From assembly GCA_004356265.1 (NCBI GenBank), contig SMXK01000118.1, forward strand, positions 1 to 5,787: a stretch of 5,787 bases of DNA, given 5' to 3'. Shown piece by piece: positions 1 to 5,787 of the stretch. Below the pieces are notes generated by a model. It saw nothing but the letters and a program-made list of their open reading frames with translations, was not told the origin of the DNA and ran no database searches. How positions within the stretch are numbered: the stretch's first letter is position 1; every line of letters starts with the position of its first letter. The position numbers and the translations under genes were made by a program. The DNA is from Bacteroidota bacterium. GTDB lineage: Bacteria > Bacteroidota > Rhodothermia > Rhodothermales > UBA10348.

Positions 1-556
1 GTCCGTTCATCCGGACGGTTTTCCCGACCGGCGTTTCATTCAGAAACATGTCTTTCGCGAGCTGCGACCCCAGGACTGCTATAGGCCTGGCATACTGAAC
101 ATCCTCTTGAGTAATAAACCGACCGATTTCAAGCTCATACGAAAAATTAGTGAGCATATTTTCGTTCGTTCCCATAAGAAGAACGTCCGGTTGTGGCGAC
201 GAGCGAGATCCGTAGGTCACCTTCCCCATACTGAACCACTCCATCGGACTTATCGATACCGCTGTCTGCATCGCATCCTGCAGCCGTTTGAGTTGCTCAT
301 ACGTAATAGCCGGCCGATTTCGCTGGCTCTTATCTCTTCCGCTCAGTTGGATGACGGGTTGCCTCGTAATCATGAACGTCGACGATCCTAAAAATTGGAG
401 CCGATCTTTGAAATACACATCGATTACCGAGACGGCGGTAACGGATACGATAATGGCGAATACGCCGATTACCATCCCCAGCAGTGTCAGAGAAGATCTT
501 AGTTTATGACTGCGAATGGACTCAAAAGCCATTCGAAATGCCTCAAAAAATGCCAT
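1..556 (-). CDS. MacB/FtsX-type ABC transporter permease, N-terminal part (cut by left window edge)
   Basis: An open frame runs from ATG at 556-554 to the window edge, giving 185 residues without a stop. The N-terminus has the permease signature: an amphipathic stretch with a basic patch (IRSHKLRSSLTLLGMVIGV, residues 14-32), then transmembrane segment 1 (about 22-45). After it comes the start of the extracytoplasmic MacB-type domain, including VLLMGTNENM (125-134), a GRF turn (145-147) and PVGKTVRMNG (176-185). The rest of that domain and the three C-terminal membrane segments of this family lie outside the window. It starts 15 bp after the stop of the upstream permease, so the two are cotranscribed, but they are only distantly similar. 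No Shine-Dalgarno sequence is visible. In this family such proteins pair with a LolD/MacB-like ATPase to work on substrates at the membrane surface. The substrate cannot be told from sequence. The family call is firm. Confidence 0.9.
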   Translation of the reverse strand, partial: MAFFEAFRMAFESIRSHKLRSSLTLLGMVIGVFAIIVSVTAVSVIDVYFKDRLQFLGSSTFMITRQPVIQLSGRDKSQRNRPAITYEQLKRLQDAMQTAVSISPMEWFSMGKVTYGSRSSPQPDVLLMGTNENMLTNFSYELEIGRFITQEDVQYARPIAVLGSQLAKDMFLNETPVGKTVRMNG

Positions 557-571
557 TGGGCGATTCTGAAT

Positions 572-1810
572 TTATTCGTGTCGAAGAGCTTCGATAGGGA
601 CTGAATTGGCGGCGGTCCATGCAGGAGCCAGTCCGAAAATAGTCCCAATTGCCACACATATTGTGAAGGCCAGAGCTACCAACTGAAAATCGAGCGAAGA
701 CGGAAGTATGAGCTGAATTAGCATGGACAATGGAAAGGAAAGAAGAACTCCGACGATGCCACCAACCATACAAATCACAACAGCCTCTATCAGAAACTGA
801 ATCAGAATGGTCCTGCGCCGTGCGCCGACTGCCTTTCTGATTCCGATTTCTCGCGTGCGTTCCTTCACCGTCACAAACATGATATTCATCACACCGATTC
901 CGCCGACCAATAACGCCAGCCCCGTCAAGCCGATACCGATAGCGTAAATCGCTGTCTTGACTGGTTCGATCTGAGCTCGTAGTGATTGCTGTTCATTCAG
1001 TTCGAAATCATCTCTCTCTTTGGCGTCCAATCCACGAGCGACCCGCAGAATTCCACGCATCTCATCCTTTGCATCGTCTAGTGAAACGCCTTCAACAAGT
1101 TTGGCCTGTACAGAAATATTCCGCCGCCGCGTCCCCCAATGCCGACTAAACGTTGACAAAGGCATATGAGTCCTGTTGTCCTGAGATGCGCCACCGTCAG
1201 TCCCCTGGCCTTCTTTTAAAAACACGCCGATAACGGTGAATTTTCTTCCACGCAACCTGATCTGTTTCCCAAGGGGATCCTGGATCGGAAAAAGTTGCTC
1301 CGCGATATTCGCACCAATCACGACAACGTCCCGACTCCCATGTTCGTCGAGCTCTGAAAAATATCTGCCGTCTTCAACGTCAAGAACATGGACGGACGGA
1401 TAATTTGCCGTCGTACCCATCATTAAGACACCTACCATGCTGTGGTCCTTATACGAAGCCCCTCCTCCGGTCCGTACAACGGCGGTAGCGCTCTTAACAA
1501 AGCGAGACTTTTTCTCGAGTACTTCTGCCATGTCAGCCGTAATTCTGGGACGATTGGTGTATTCCCACCATTTGTAATCGGCGTTTCTCACCCACGGCTG
1601 TTTTTCGACGTACACGACGTCCGCACCGATACTGCTCATTTCATTTTCGAAACTCTGCTCGATGCCGTTCACGACAGTTGCCATTCCTGTCACAGAAACG
1701 ATCCCGATTATAATTCCGAGCGTCGTAAGCACGCTTCTCATCTTATTCGTTCTAACGCTGCGAAGAGCGATCATCAAGCCTTCCCAAACCTCAAACCAAA
1801 ATCGCTGCAC
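572..1810 (-). CDS. MacB/FtsX-type ABC transporter permease, complete
   Basis: A 412-residue inner-membrane permease of the MacB/LolC/FtsX class. Transmembrane segment 1 is at about 27-48, preceded by the typical NKMRSVLTTLGIIIGI. A large extracytoplasmic MacB-type domain spans about 50-280, including GRYFSE (148-153), DPLGKQIRLRG (178-188) and FTVIGVF (191-197). Three C-terminal segments follow at about 286-313, 336-360 and 374-397. The loop VKERTREIGIRKAVGARR (315-332) is the conserved coupling region that contacts the ATPase. Length and layout match stand-alone permeases of the family; there is no fused ATPase domain. The start is GTG at 1810-1808. No in-frame ATG lies upstream before the GNAT stop, and this start leaves the usual short cytoplasmic N-terminus. 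No clear ribosome binding site is seen. Members act as dimers with a separate ATPase and often a periplasmic adaptor, neither of which is in the window. The substrate is unknown. Confidence 0.95.
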   Translation of the reverse strand: MQRFWFEVWEGLMIALRSVRTNKMRSVLTTLGIIIGIVSVTGMATVVNGIEQSFENEMSSIGADVVYVEKQPWVRNADYKWWEYTNRPRITADMAEVLEKKSRFVKSATAVVRTGGGASYKDHSMVGVLMMGTTANYPSVHVLDVEDGRYFSELDEHGSRDVVVIGANIAEQLFPIQDPLGKQIRLRGRKFTVIGVFLKEGQGTDGGASQDNRTHMPLSTFSRHWGTRRRNISVQAKLVEGVSLDDAKDEMRGILRVARGLDAKERDDFELNEQQSLRAQIEPVKTAIYAIGIGLTGLALLVGGIGVMNIMFVTVKERTREIGIRKAVGARRRTILIQFLIEAVVICMVGGIVGVLLSFPLSMLIQLILPSSLDFQLVALAFTICVAIGTIFGLAPAWTAANSVPIEALRHE

Positions 1811-1840
1811 GTGTTCATTGGATAAATGGCAAATATTATT

Positions 1841-1857
1841 TGTGGCGCTGAGCCACA
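1841..1857 (-). repeat. Short hairpin between the GNAT and permease genes
   Basis: Perfect 6-bp inverted repeat, TGTGGC / GCCACA, with a 5-nt loop, inside the 69-bp gap between the GNAT stop and the permease start. On the minus-strand transcript it is followed by an A/T-mixed stretch (AATAATATTT), not a clean U-run, so it is at best a weak terminator. It could equally be an RNA stability element or chance. The AT-rich stretch after it includes AATATTTG (1839-1832), one base off the Bacteroidota -7 consensus TAnnTTTG. A promoter for the permease pair is therefore possible but unproven. Confidence 0.35.
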
Positions 1858-1879
1858 GAATGGACGTACGACCCGATAT

Positions 1880-2380
1880 TCATCCGGTTGCGCGCTCAAT
1901 ACGTTTTTCAAATCTGAGCCGATATTCACGGTAAGTCGTGTTATAATCGGCTTTCATCAATCTAAAGCCATCTCGAATGCCCAGTACAGTCATACCTGGA
2001 TGCAGATTCGGGAATGTATCGAACGCAAATCTTGAATATCCCATGGCACCTGCCTTTTCCATCATCGCATCCATGAGCGCGATGGCTATTCCTCTGCGCC
2101 GTACGTCAGTCAGCACACCCCCTTTGGCGGAGTAAAACACGAATCTGTTCTCTCGGTAACCAACTTTGAAACCGATGGGTTCGTCGTCCAACGTCGCAAG
2201 AAGAAGCAATAAATCTGGGCGATCAAATGTATTAATGACCCTCTCTTCTCCGAATATCGTCTCGTTCAAACGAAAAATCGGATCCATGTTATCCACTGAC
2301 AGCTCCTCTATTTCAAGCCCGTGGACCGGTTCCCGTCGAATAATAGCGATATCAGTATGGAATTGATCAGAAAAATTCAC
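1880..2380 (-). CDS. GNAT-family N-acetyltransferase
   Basis: A 166-residue single-domain protein with the fold pattern of GCN5-related N-acetyltransferases. Strand 1 is IAIIRREPV (11-19), the next strands include LLLLLATLDDEPIGFKVGY (57-75), and motif A is GGVLTDVRRRGIAIALMDAM (87-106). Within motif A, RRRGIA (94-99) is the acetyl-CoA pyrophosphate-binding loop (R/Q-x-x-G-x-G/A). The later FDTFPNLHPGMTVLGIRDGF (120-139) fits the beta5-alpha4 region. Such enzymes transfer an acetyl group from acetyl-CoA to an amine; the acceptor cannot be predicted here. The start is GTG at 2380-2378. It is the first start codon after an in-frame stop at 2398-2396, and the next ATG (residue 32) would remove strand 1. 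The gene begins 42 bp after uvrD and ends 69 bp before the permease. No functional link to either neighbour is evident. Confidence 0.9.
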   Translation of the reverse strand: MNFSDQFHTDIAIIRREPVHGLEIEELSVDNMDPIFRLNETIFGEERVINTFDRPDLLLLLATLDDEPIGFKVGYRENRFVFYSAKGGVLTDVRRRGIAIALMDAMMEKAGAMGYSRFAFDTFPNLHPGMTVLGIRDGFRLMKADYNTTYREYRLRFEKRIERATG

Positions 2381-2387
2381 AGTCAGG

Positions 2388-2423
2388 CTCGGTTCTCATG
2401 TTCGGATAAATACAAAACCGAAC
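2388..2423 (-). repeat. Overlapping, mutually exclusive hairpins between uvrD and the GNAT gene
   Basis: On the minus-strand transcript, immediately after the uvrD stop, two stems share bases. Stem 1 is GTTCGG (reading 2423-2418) with CCGAAC (2405-2400), 6 bp with a 12-nt loop. Stem 2 is TCGGTT (2421-2416) with AACCGA (2394-2389), extendable by wobble pairs to about 8-9 bp. Both use bases 2421-2418, so only one can form at a time. No U-run follows either, so neither is a standard terminator. The arrangement lies just ahead of the GNAT start at 2380. Confidence 0.4.
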
Positions 2424-4495
2424 TACCATGATTCAGTTTCCGCAGCGGCGTTGTCAGGTCTGATATTCGCCTCCGGGAGCCTCGGAAATTCGGGTTCCGG
2501 GGCCAAAAACGGCGATTCTTGCTCCACAAGAGAGCCGGATTCCAGCAGTTTTTCCGGGATGGCGTCCAGGAAGCGACTCTGTTTGGCAAAATATTGTCCG
2601 CTGAAACGCCTGTATTGAACAGCCGGATACGATATAAAGAGCCTTTCCGCCGCCCGTGTTACGGCCACATACAGCAACCGTAACTCCTCTTCCTCAGCAT
2701 CCTCATCACCGGCAGAATACGCAGAAGGTAAAATGCCATCGAGGGCATGAATCAGAAAAACAGTGTTGAACTCCAGCCCCTTGGCTGAGTGAATAGTGGA
2801 TAAGATCAAAGGCGGTTCGTCGTCCGTAAGCGGATCTACGTCAACCGCCGTCAACTCGATAGGGTCAAGCGCCAATGAGGACAAAAGTGTCGCCCGATCG
2901 GTGAAACTTTCTGCCAGACCAACAAAATGCTCCAGATCCTGCGTCCTTTTGAGAAAATCATCAAAGTGAATTCGCTTCAAGAGCGGTTCGTAATACGAAA
3001 CAATCACTTCAACCTGATCTGTGACAGTTAATTGCGTGGACACCAGCGATCTCAACATTACAAACAATGCACGTATTTTTTCTACATACATCGGCGAAAA
3101 TCTTGACTCATCGATCTGAAACGGCTCGTCGGGACTTGCTTCTATCCACTCCAGAATTTTTTGCGACGTTCGTGGCCCGATACCTTCTATTAATTGAAGA
3201 ATCCTGTTCCAGGCAACGCCGTCCCTCGGATTTTCGACCACTTTAAGGTGTGCCAGAACATCCTTTATGTGAGCGGCCTCACTCAACTTCAACCCACCGT
3301 ATTTCACAAACGGAATCCCGCGACGATTCAATTCCACTTCCAGATCGTACGAATTGAAGCCACTCCGAAATAACACGGCCATGTCAGAGAGAGCCACTCC
3401 TTCTTCCCGCAGTTCAAGGATTACCTGAGTCACAAAACGGCTCTCGAATCTGTTGTCCTGGGCGTGAATCAGCGTGGGTAATTCGCCTTCCGTCTTATCC
3501 GAAAATAATTTCTTATCGAATTTGTGCCGGGCCCGGGAGATGATGTGATTTGCCAGATCCAATATTTGCTGCGTGGATCGATAATTCTGCTCCAGTTTGA
3601 GAACTGTTGTATCGGGCATCTGTTTGGGAAACAGAAGGATGTTTCTGAAATCAGCACCTCTGAATCTGTAGATACTCTGAGCATCGTCCCCGACCACCAT
3701 CAGGTTTCCATGAACGGAGGACAACATTCTGACGAGGCCGGCCTGAATTCGATTCGTGTCCTGGTACTCGTCGACGAGTACATGTTTGCACATACCGGCA
3801 ACGATATTGCGAACGTCTCTGTGTTCCGAAAGAAGGAATAACGTCTGCGTCAGCAAATCGTCATAGTCCATTAACCCATGGTTGAATTTGTACCGGCCGT
3901 ACTCAGCAGAGATTTCTGAAATGATCTCTAAATACTCCATGAATTGTGGAAAGCGCTGTTCGAGATATTCCTGGACGGTTTCATCTCGATTTCTGGCGCC
4001 GGAAATAATTCCCTGCAGCGTTCGTTTGCGAGGAAATCTCTTCTTGTCGATCCTGGACTTGATCTGCAGCCTCAGGATATCAACGACGTCCGCCGCATCG
4101 CTTGAATCCAGAATCGTAAAATTGTTCGGAAATCCAATTCGCTTACCGTGGCGCCGAAGAATCTCTAGACAATACGAGTGAAACGTCCCGCCTCTCACGT
4201 TTTCACATCTGCCGTCCAGGAGCGCCGAGGCACGGGCAATCATTTCGCGCGCAGAGCGACGCGTGAACGTAAGTAACACGATTTCTTCTGGCCGGACACC
4301 CGAGTCAACCAGATAGGCAACCCGGTATATCAGCGTCCTGGTCTTCCCCGTTCCGGCACCTGCGACCACCAGTACCGGGCCGCGATCCGCAGTAACCGCC
4401 GCCAGCTGTTGTTCGTTCAGGGCTGCCCGGTAGTCAATGGAGAGTCGGCTGACCTCCTGAATCGGTTCCCTTTTCAGGACGAATTGACGAGCCAT
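2423..4495 (-). CDS. UvrD/PcrA-type superfamily 1A 3'-5' DNA helicase
   Basis: A 690-residue ATP-dependent DNA helicase with every SF1A motif present. Q motif: LNEQQLAAV (26-34). Walker A: GAGTGKT (46-52, K51). Motif Ia: LLTFTRRSAREM (74-85). Motif II: VDEYQDTN (241-248). Motif III: VVGDDAQSIYRFRGA (267-281). Motif IV: LEQNYRSTQ (301-309). Motif V: LSTIHSAKGLEF (565-576). Motif VI: ELRLLYVAVTRAAERL (604-619). Family members unwind DNA 3'-5' in nucleotide excision and mismatch repair, replication restart and removal of recombinase filaments. The protein is slightly shorter than E. coli UvrD (720) or Bacillus PcrA (724). After motif VI there is only a short Pro/Glu-rich tail and no recognisable Tudor-like domain, so I give no symbol between uvrD and pcrA. 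ATG at 4495-4493 is the start, with no strong Shine-Dalgarno sequence. It is first on the minus arm, divergent from parA, with the GNAT gene 42 bp downstream. Confidence 0.97.
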   Translation of the reverse strand: MARQFVLKREPIQEVSRLSIDYRAALNEQQLAAVTADRGPVLVVAGAGTGKTRTLIYRVAYLVDSGVRPEEIVLLTFTRRSAREMIARASALLDGRCENVRGGTFHSYCLEILRRHGKRIGFPNNFTILDSSDAADVVDILRLQIKSRIDKKRFPRKRTLQGIISGARNRDETVQEYLEQRFPQFMEYLEIISEISAEYGRYKFNHGLMDYDDLLTQTLFLLSEHRDVRNIVAGMCKHVLVDEYQDTNRIQAGLVRMLSSVHGNLMVVGDDAQSIYRFRGADFRNILLFPKQMPDTTVLKLEQNYRSTQQILDLANHIISRARHKFDKKLFSDKTEGELPTLIHAQDNRFESRFVTQVILELREEGVALSDMAVLFRSGFNSYDLEVELNRRGIPFVKYGGLKLSEAAHIKDVLAHLKVVENPRDGVAWNRILQLIEGIGPRTSQKILEWIEASPDEPFQIDESRFSPMYVEKIRALFVMLRSLVSTQLTVTDQVEVIVSYYEPLLKRIHFDDFLKRTQDLEHFVGLAESFTDRATLLSSLALDPIELTAVDVDPLTDDEPPLILSTIHSAKGLEFNTVFLIHALDGILPSAYSAGDEDAEEEELRLLYVAVTRAAERLFISYPAVQYRRFSGQYFAKQSRFLDAIPEKLLESGSLVEQESPFLAPEPEFPRLPEANIRPDNAAAETESW

Positions 4496-4500
4496 GGATA

Positions 4501-4567
4501 TAGAAACGAACTGTGGAAAAGTATCGGGAATACGATACGGACTGGCCTGCTCTATATCACGTTTCTA
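4501..4567. repeat. Outer inverted repeat in the divergent region
   Basis: TAGAAACG (4501-4508) recurs inverted as CGTTTCTA (4560-4567), perfect over 8 bp. The left arm extends outward as GATATA (4497-4502), whose inverse TATATC sits at 4553-4558 beside the right arm. The centre of the pair, about 4534, nearly coincides with that of the inner repeat at 4521-4538. This could be a pair of operator half-sites or a cruciform, or chance. Confidence 0.35.
4521..4538. repeat. Inner inverted repeat GTATCG-N6-CGATAC, candidate operator or leader hairpin
   Basis: A perfect 6-bp inverted repeat, GTATCG and CGATAC, around a 6-bp spacer (GGAATA). Its size and spacing are typical of a dimeric repressor site, and it lies 26 bp upstream of the helicase start codon. 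If the helicase transcript begins upstream of it, the same bases would form a small hairpin in the 5' leader. It does not resemble a LexA box I recognise. Function is inferred only from position and symmetry. Confidence 0.4.
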
Positions 4568-4711
4568 ACCCGCTTTCTTGTGGTTTCGTGACCATTATCT
4601 TCATAGATTCAGAACAGGGCCGGGAACCCCTGCAAATTCAAAACTGTCTCCAACTCAAACGGCGGTTTTGGGTCACCAATCTATCAGCAGGCCCGGCAAA
4701 AAGAATTCGGA

Positions 4712-5593
4712 ATGGGTAAAATAATTGCGGTCGTCAATCAGAAAGGCGGCGTCGGGAAGACAACAACTGCTGTAAACGTGGCTTCGTCTCTGGCCGCCAT
4801 GGAGCACCCGACCCTGCTTATTGATTTCGATCCGCAGGCCAACGGAACGTCCGGAATCGGTATTGATCCGCGCCGGGTCGGGGCATCCTCATATGAGATA
4901 CTCATCGGACCTGGAACCGTCGAAGATGCAATTCTGGAAACCAAGATGCCATTTTTGTCTCTTGTTCCGAGCCATATCAATCTGGTCGGTGCAGAGATTG
5001 AAATGGTTGATATTCCGGATCGTGAAAGAATTCTCGAACGAAAAATCGAATCTGTTCGGGATAGATTCGACTTCATCATCATCGATTGTCCCCCATCGCT
5101 CGGGTTGTTGACACTGAATTCCCTGACCGCAGCAGATTCAGTACTCATCCCGGTTCAGGCGGAGTATTTCGCGCTTGAAGGTCTCGGGCAACTTCTGAAT
5201 ACGATCAAATTGGTTCGGCAGCATCTGAATCCCGCCCTCGAGATAGAAGGTGTGCTTCTGACTATGTTCGACTCTCGCCTGCGCCTCGCGAACCAAGTGG
5301 CAGCAGAAACCCGAAATTATTTCGGCGACAAAGTTTTTAATACCATCATTCAACGAAACGTTCGGCTCTCTGAAGCACCGAGTTTCGGGCGACCTGTGTT
5401 ACTCTACGACGCAACAAGTGTCGGTGCCCGTAACTACATAGCGTTGTCGCGTGAGATTCTGGTCGCGAACCGATCGTGGGTTCACGAGCGAAACGAAGGA
5501 GCCGAAGAAATAGTCGAGACGGACGAACCGACCGAACAAACAGACGAACCAGCCGAAAAGACAGACGAATCTCCGGCAGTATCAACCAGCTAA
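4712..5593 (+). CDS. parA: ParA/Soj chromosome-partitioning ATPase with an extended acidic C-terminal tail
   Basis: A 293-residue ParA/Soj-type ATPase of the MinD/ParA deviant-Walker family, which with ParB and parS sites segregates the replicated origin on the nucleoid. Deviant Walker A is KGGVGKTT (11-18, signature K11 and K16), Walker A' is DFDPQ (38-42, D40), and Walker B is IIIDCPP (122-128). The regions EYFALEGLGQLLNTI (151-165) and QRNVRLSEAPSFG (214-226) are typical of Soj. R189 and R218 match, by number and context, the non-specific DNA-binding arginines known in Bacillus subtilis Soj. The Soj-like core ends near residue 256. The remaining 37 residues or so form an acidic tail with a repeated TDEP-type unit. 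ATG at 4712 aligns exactly with the Soj N-terminus MGKIIA. parB follows after 8 bp, so the pair forms an operon. The short N-terminus before Walker A indicates the chromosomal class, not an F/P1-plasmid ParA with a DNA-binding domain. Confidence 0.97.
   Translation: MGKIIAVVNQKGGVGKTTTAVNVASSLAAMEHPTLLIDFDPQANGTSGIGIDPRRVGASSYEILIGPGTVEDAILETKMPFLSLVPSHINLVGAEIEMVDIPDRERILERKIESVRDRFDFIIIDCPPSLGLLTLNSLTAADSVLIPVQAEYFALEGLGQLLNTIKLVRQHLNPALEIEGVLLTMFDSRLRLANQVAAETRNYFGDKVFNTIIQRNVRLSEAPSFGRPVLLYDATSVGARNYIALSREILVANRSWVHERNEGAEEIVETDEPTEQTDEPAEKTDESPAVSTS
5519..5581 (+). repeat. Three imperfect 21-bp tandem repeats in the 3' end of parA
   Basis: Three in-frame 21-bp units at 5519-5539, 5540-5560 and 5561-5581 encode TDEPTEQ, TDEPAEK and TDESPAV. 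The first two units are closest in sequence; the third keeps only its first half (ACAGACGAA). The array encodes the core of an acidic, probably disordered tail. Its in-frame period means slippage could change tail length without a frameshift. Confidence 0.75.
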
Positions 5594-5601
5594 AAACAGT
5601 T

Positions 5602-5787
5602 ATGGCAAAGCAAAAATCTGCACTTGGGCGAGGACTCGGGGCCCTCCTTCCCGTAGATGCCAATGAACCCGATCTGACGCCCGAAATCGCGCGCACGAAG
5701 TTGTATAATTTTCAGGACCGGGTTCAGGCCGTCGGAAGTGTTAACGAGATCGGGCTGCACCTGATTGATCCAAATCCCTATCAGCCA
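5602..5787 (+). CDS. parB: ParB/Spo0J centromere-binding partition protein, N-terminal part (cut by right window edge)
   Basis: The first 62 residues of ParB, the CTP-dependent clamp protein that loads at parS sites and stimulates ParA. The N-terminus SALGRGLGALLP (6-17) is the conserved basic motif that engages ParA in chromosomal ParBs. The window ends at DPNPYQP (56-62), the entry to the ParB/Srx nuclease-like (CTP-binding) domain, usually followed by R and the rest of the fold. The stretch between these two landmarks is about 40 residues, longer than the roughly 24 in Bacillus Spo0J. The helix-turn-helix and dimerisation domains lie beyond the window. ATG at 5602 is 8 bp after the parA stop, indicating co-translation from one transcript. 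No parS-like palindrome was found in the window. Confidence 0.95.
   Translation, partial: MAKQKSALGRGLGALLPVDANEPDLTPEIARTKLYNFQDRVQAVGSVNEIGLHLIDPNPYQP

Larger units (their letters stand above)
4496..4711. promoter_or_regulatory. Divergent intergenic region between uvrD-type helicase and parA
   Basis: These 216 bp separate two genes transcribed away from each other, so both promoters should lie here. No convincing -35/-10 pair stands out. Weak candidates are TATAGA on the minus strand (4556-4551), which would give the helicase a leader of about 50 nt, and TATCTT on the plus strand around 4596-4601 toward parA. Both lack a good -35 partner. The helicase-proximal third carries nested inverted repeats. 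The parA-proximal half shows no clear structure, and parA has no evident Shine-Dalgarno sequence. An open frame crossing this region on the plus strand looks non-coding. Confidence 0.6.

Noticed and set aside
107..509. Two overlapping plus-strand open frames near the left edge
   Set aside because: They are antisense to the partial permease, whose minus-strand frame is continuous and shows clear family motifs.
1803..1818. CACGTG core resembling the centre of a parS site, near the permease start
   Set aside because: Only the six-base core matches; the flanking bases do not follow TGTTNCACGTGNAACA, and the site lies at the permease start codon.
1442..1825. Plus-strand open frame of 127 codons antisense to the permease
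   Set aside because: It lies entirely over or beside a well-supported permease gene and its translation has no family features; it is a shadow frame.
1841..1857. Rho-independent terminator after the GNAT gene
   Set aside because: The stem is only 6 bp and is followed by mixed A/T, not a U-run; kept only as a hairpin of unknown role.
4588..4676. GTGACC (4588-4593) and GGTCAC (4671-4676) as an inverted pair upstream of parA
   Set aside because: Only 6 bp, 77 bp apart and without further symmetry; expected by chance in a region this size.
4513..4719. Plus-strand open frame of 68 codons across the divergent region, overlapping the parA start
   Set aside because: It starts with GTG, has no recognisable domain, no ribosome binding site, and composition unlike the neighbouring proteins. 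It overlaps parA out of frame and would occupy the only promoter region.
4738..5148. Minus-strand open frame of 136 codons inside parA
   Set aside because: It is antisense to the ParA Walker motifs, which are unambiguous on the plus strand.

Overview
The window holds six protein-coding genes on two divergent arms, with no RNA genes, insertion sequences or CRISPR arrays. It looks like a bacterial chromosome of roughly 50% GC. Few starts have a Shine-Dalgarno sequence and two genes begin with GTG. The ParB N-terminus and the gene families fit the Bacteroidota/Rhodothermota/Balneolota side of the tree. That placement is inferred from general protein character, not from a search.

Left arm (minus strand, read right to left from 4495): a full-length UvrD/PcrA-type SF1A DNA helicase, then a GNAT-family N-acetyltransferase, then two successive MacB/FtsX-type ABC transporter permeases. 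The second permease is cut by the left window edge. Gaps are 42, 69 and 15 bp. The two permeases almost certainly share a transcript. Whether the helicase and GNAT lie on the same transcript is open, because both longer gaps contain inverted repeats.

Right arm (plus strand from 4712): parA (soj) and the start of parB (spo0J), 8 bp apart, the usual chromosome-partitioning operon. ParA keeps the ATPase motifs and the DNA-binding arginines of Soj, and carries an extra acidic C-terminal tail built on a seven-residue repeat. ParB is represented only by its N-terminal 62 residues.

The arms are separated by a 216-bp divergent intergenic region (4496-4711), which must hold the promoters for at least uvrD and parA. 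It contains nested inverted repeats near the uvrD side. No gene-free stretch exceeds 300 bp.

Nothing here amounts to a clearly new system: the genes are housekeeping or transporter types. The points worth a second look are the ParA tail, the two dissimilar adjacent permeases without an ATPase in view, the alternative hairpins between uvrD and the GNAT gene, and the nested repeats in the divergent region.
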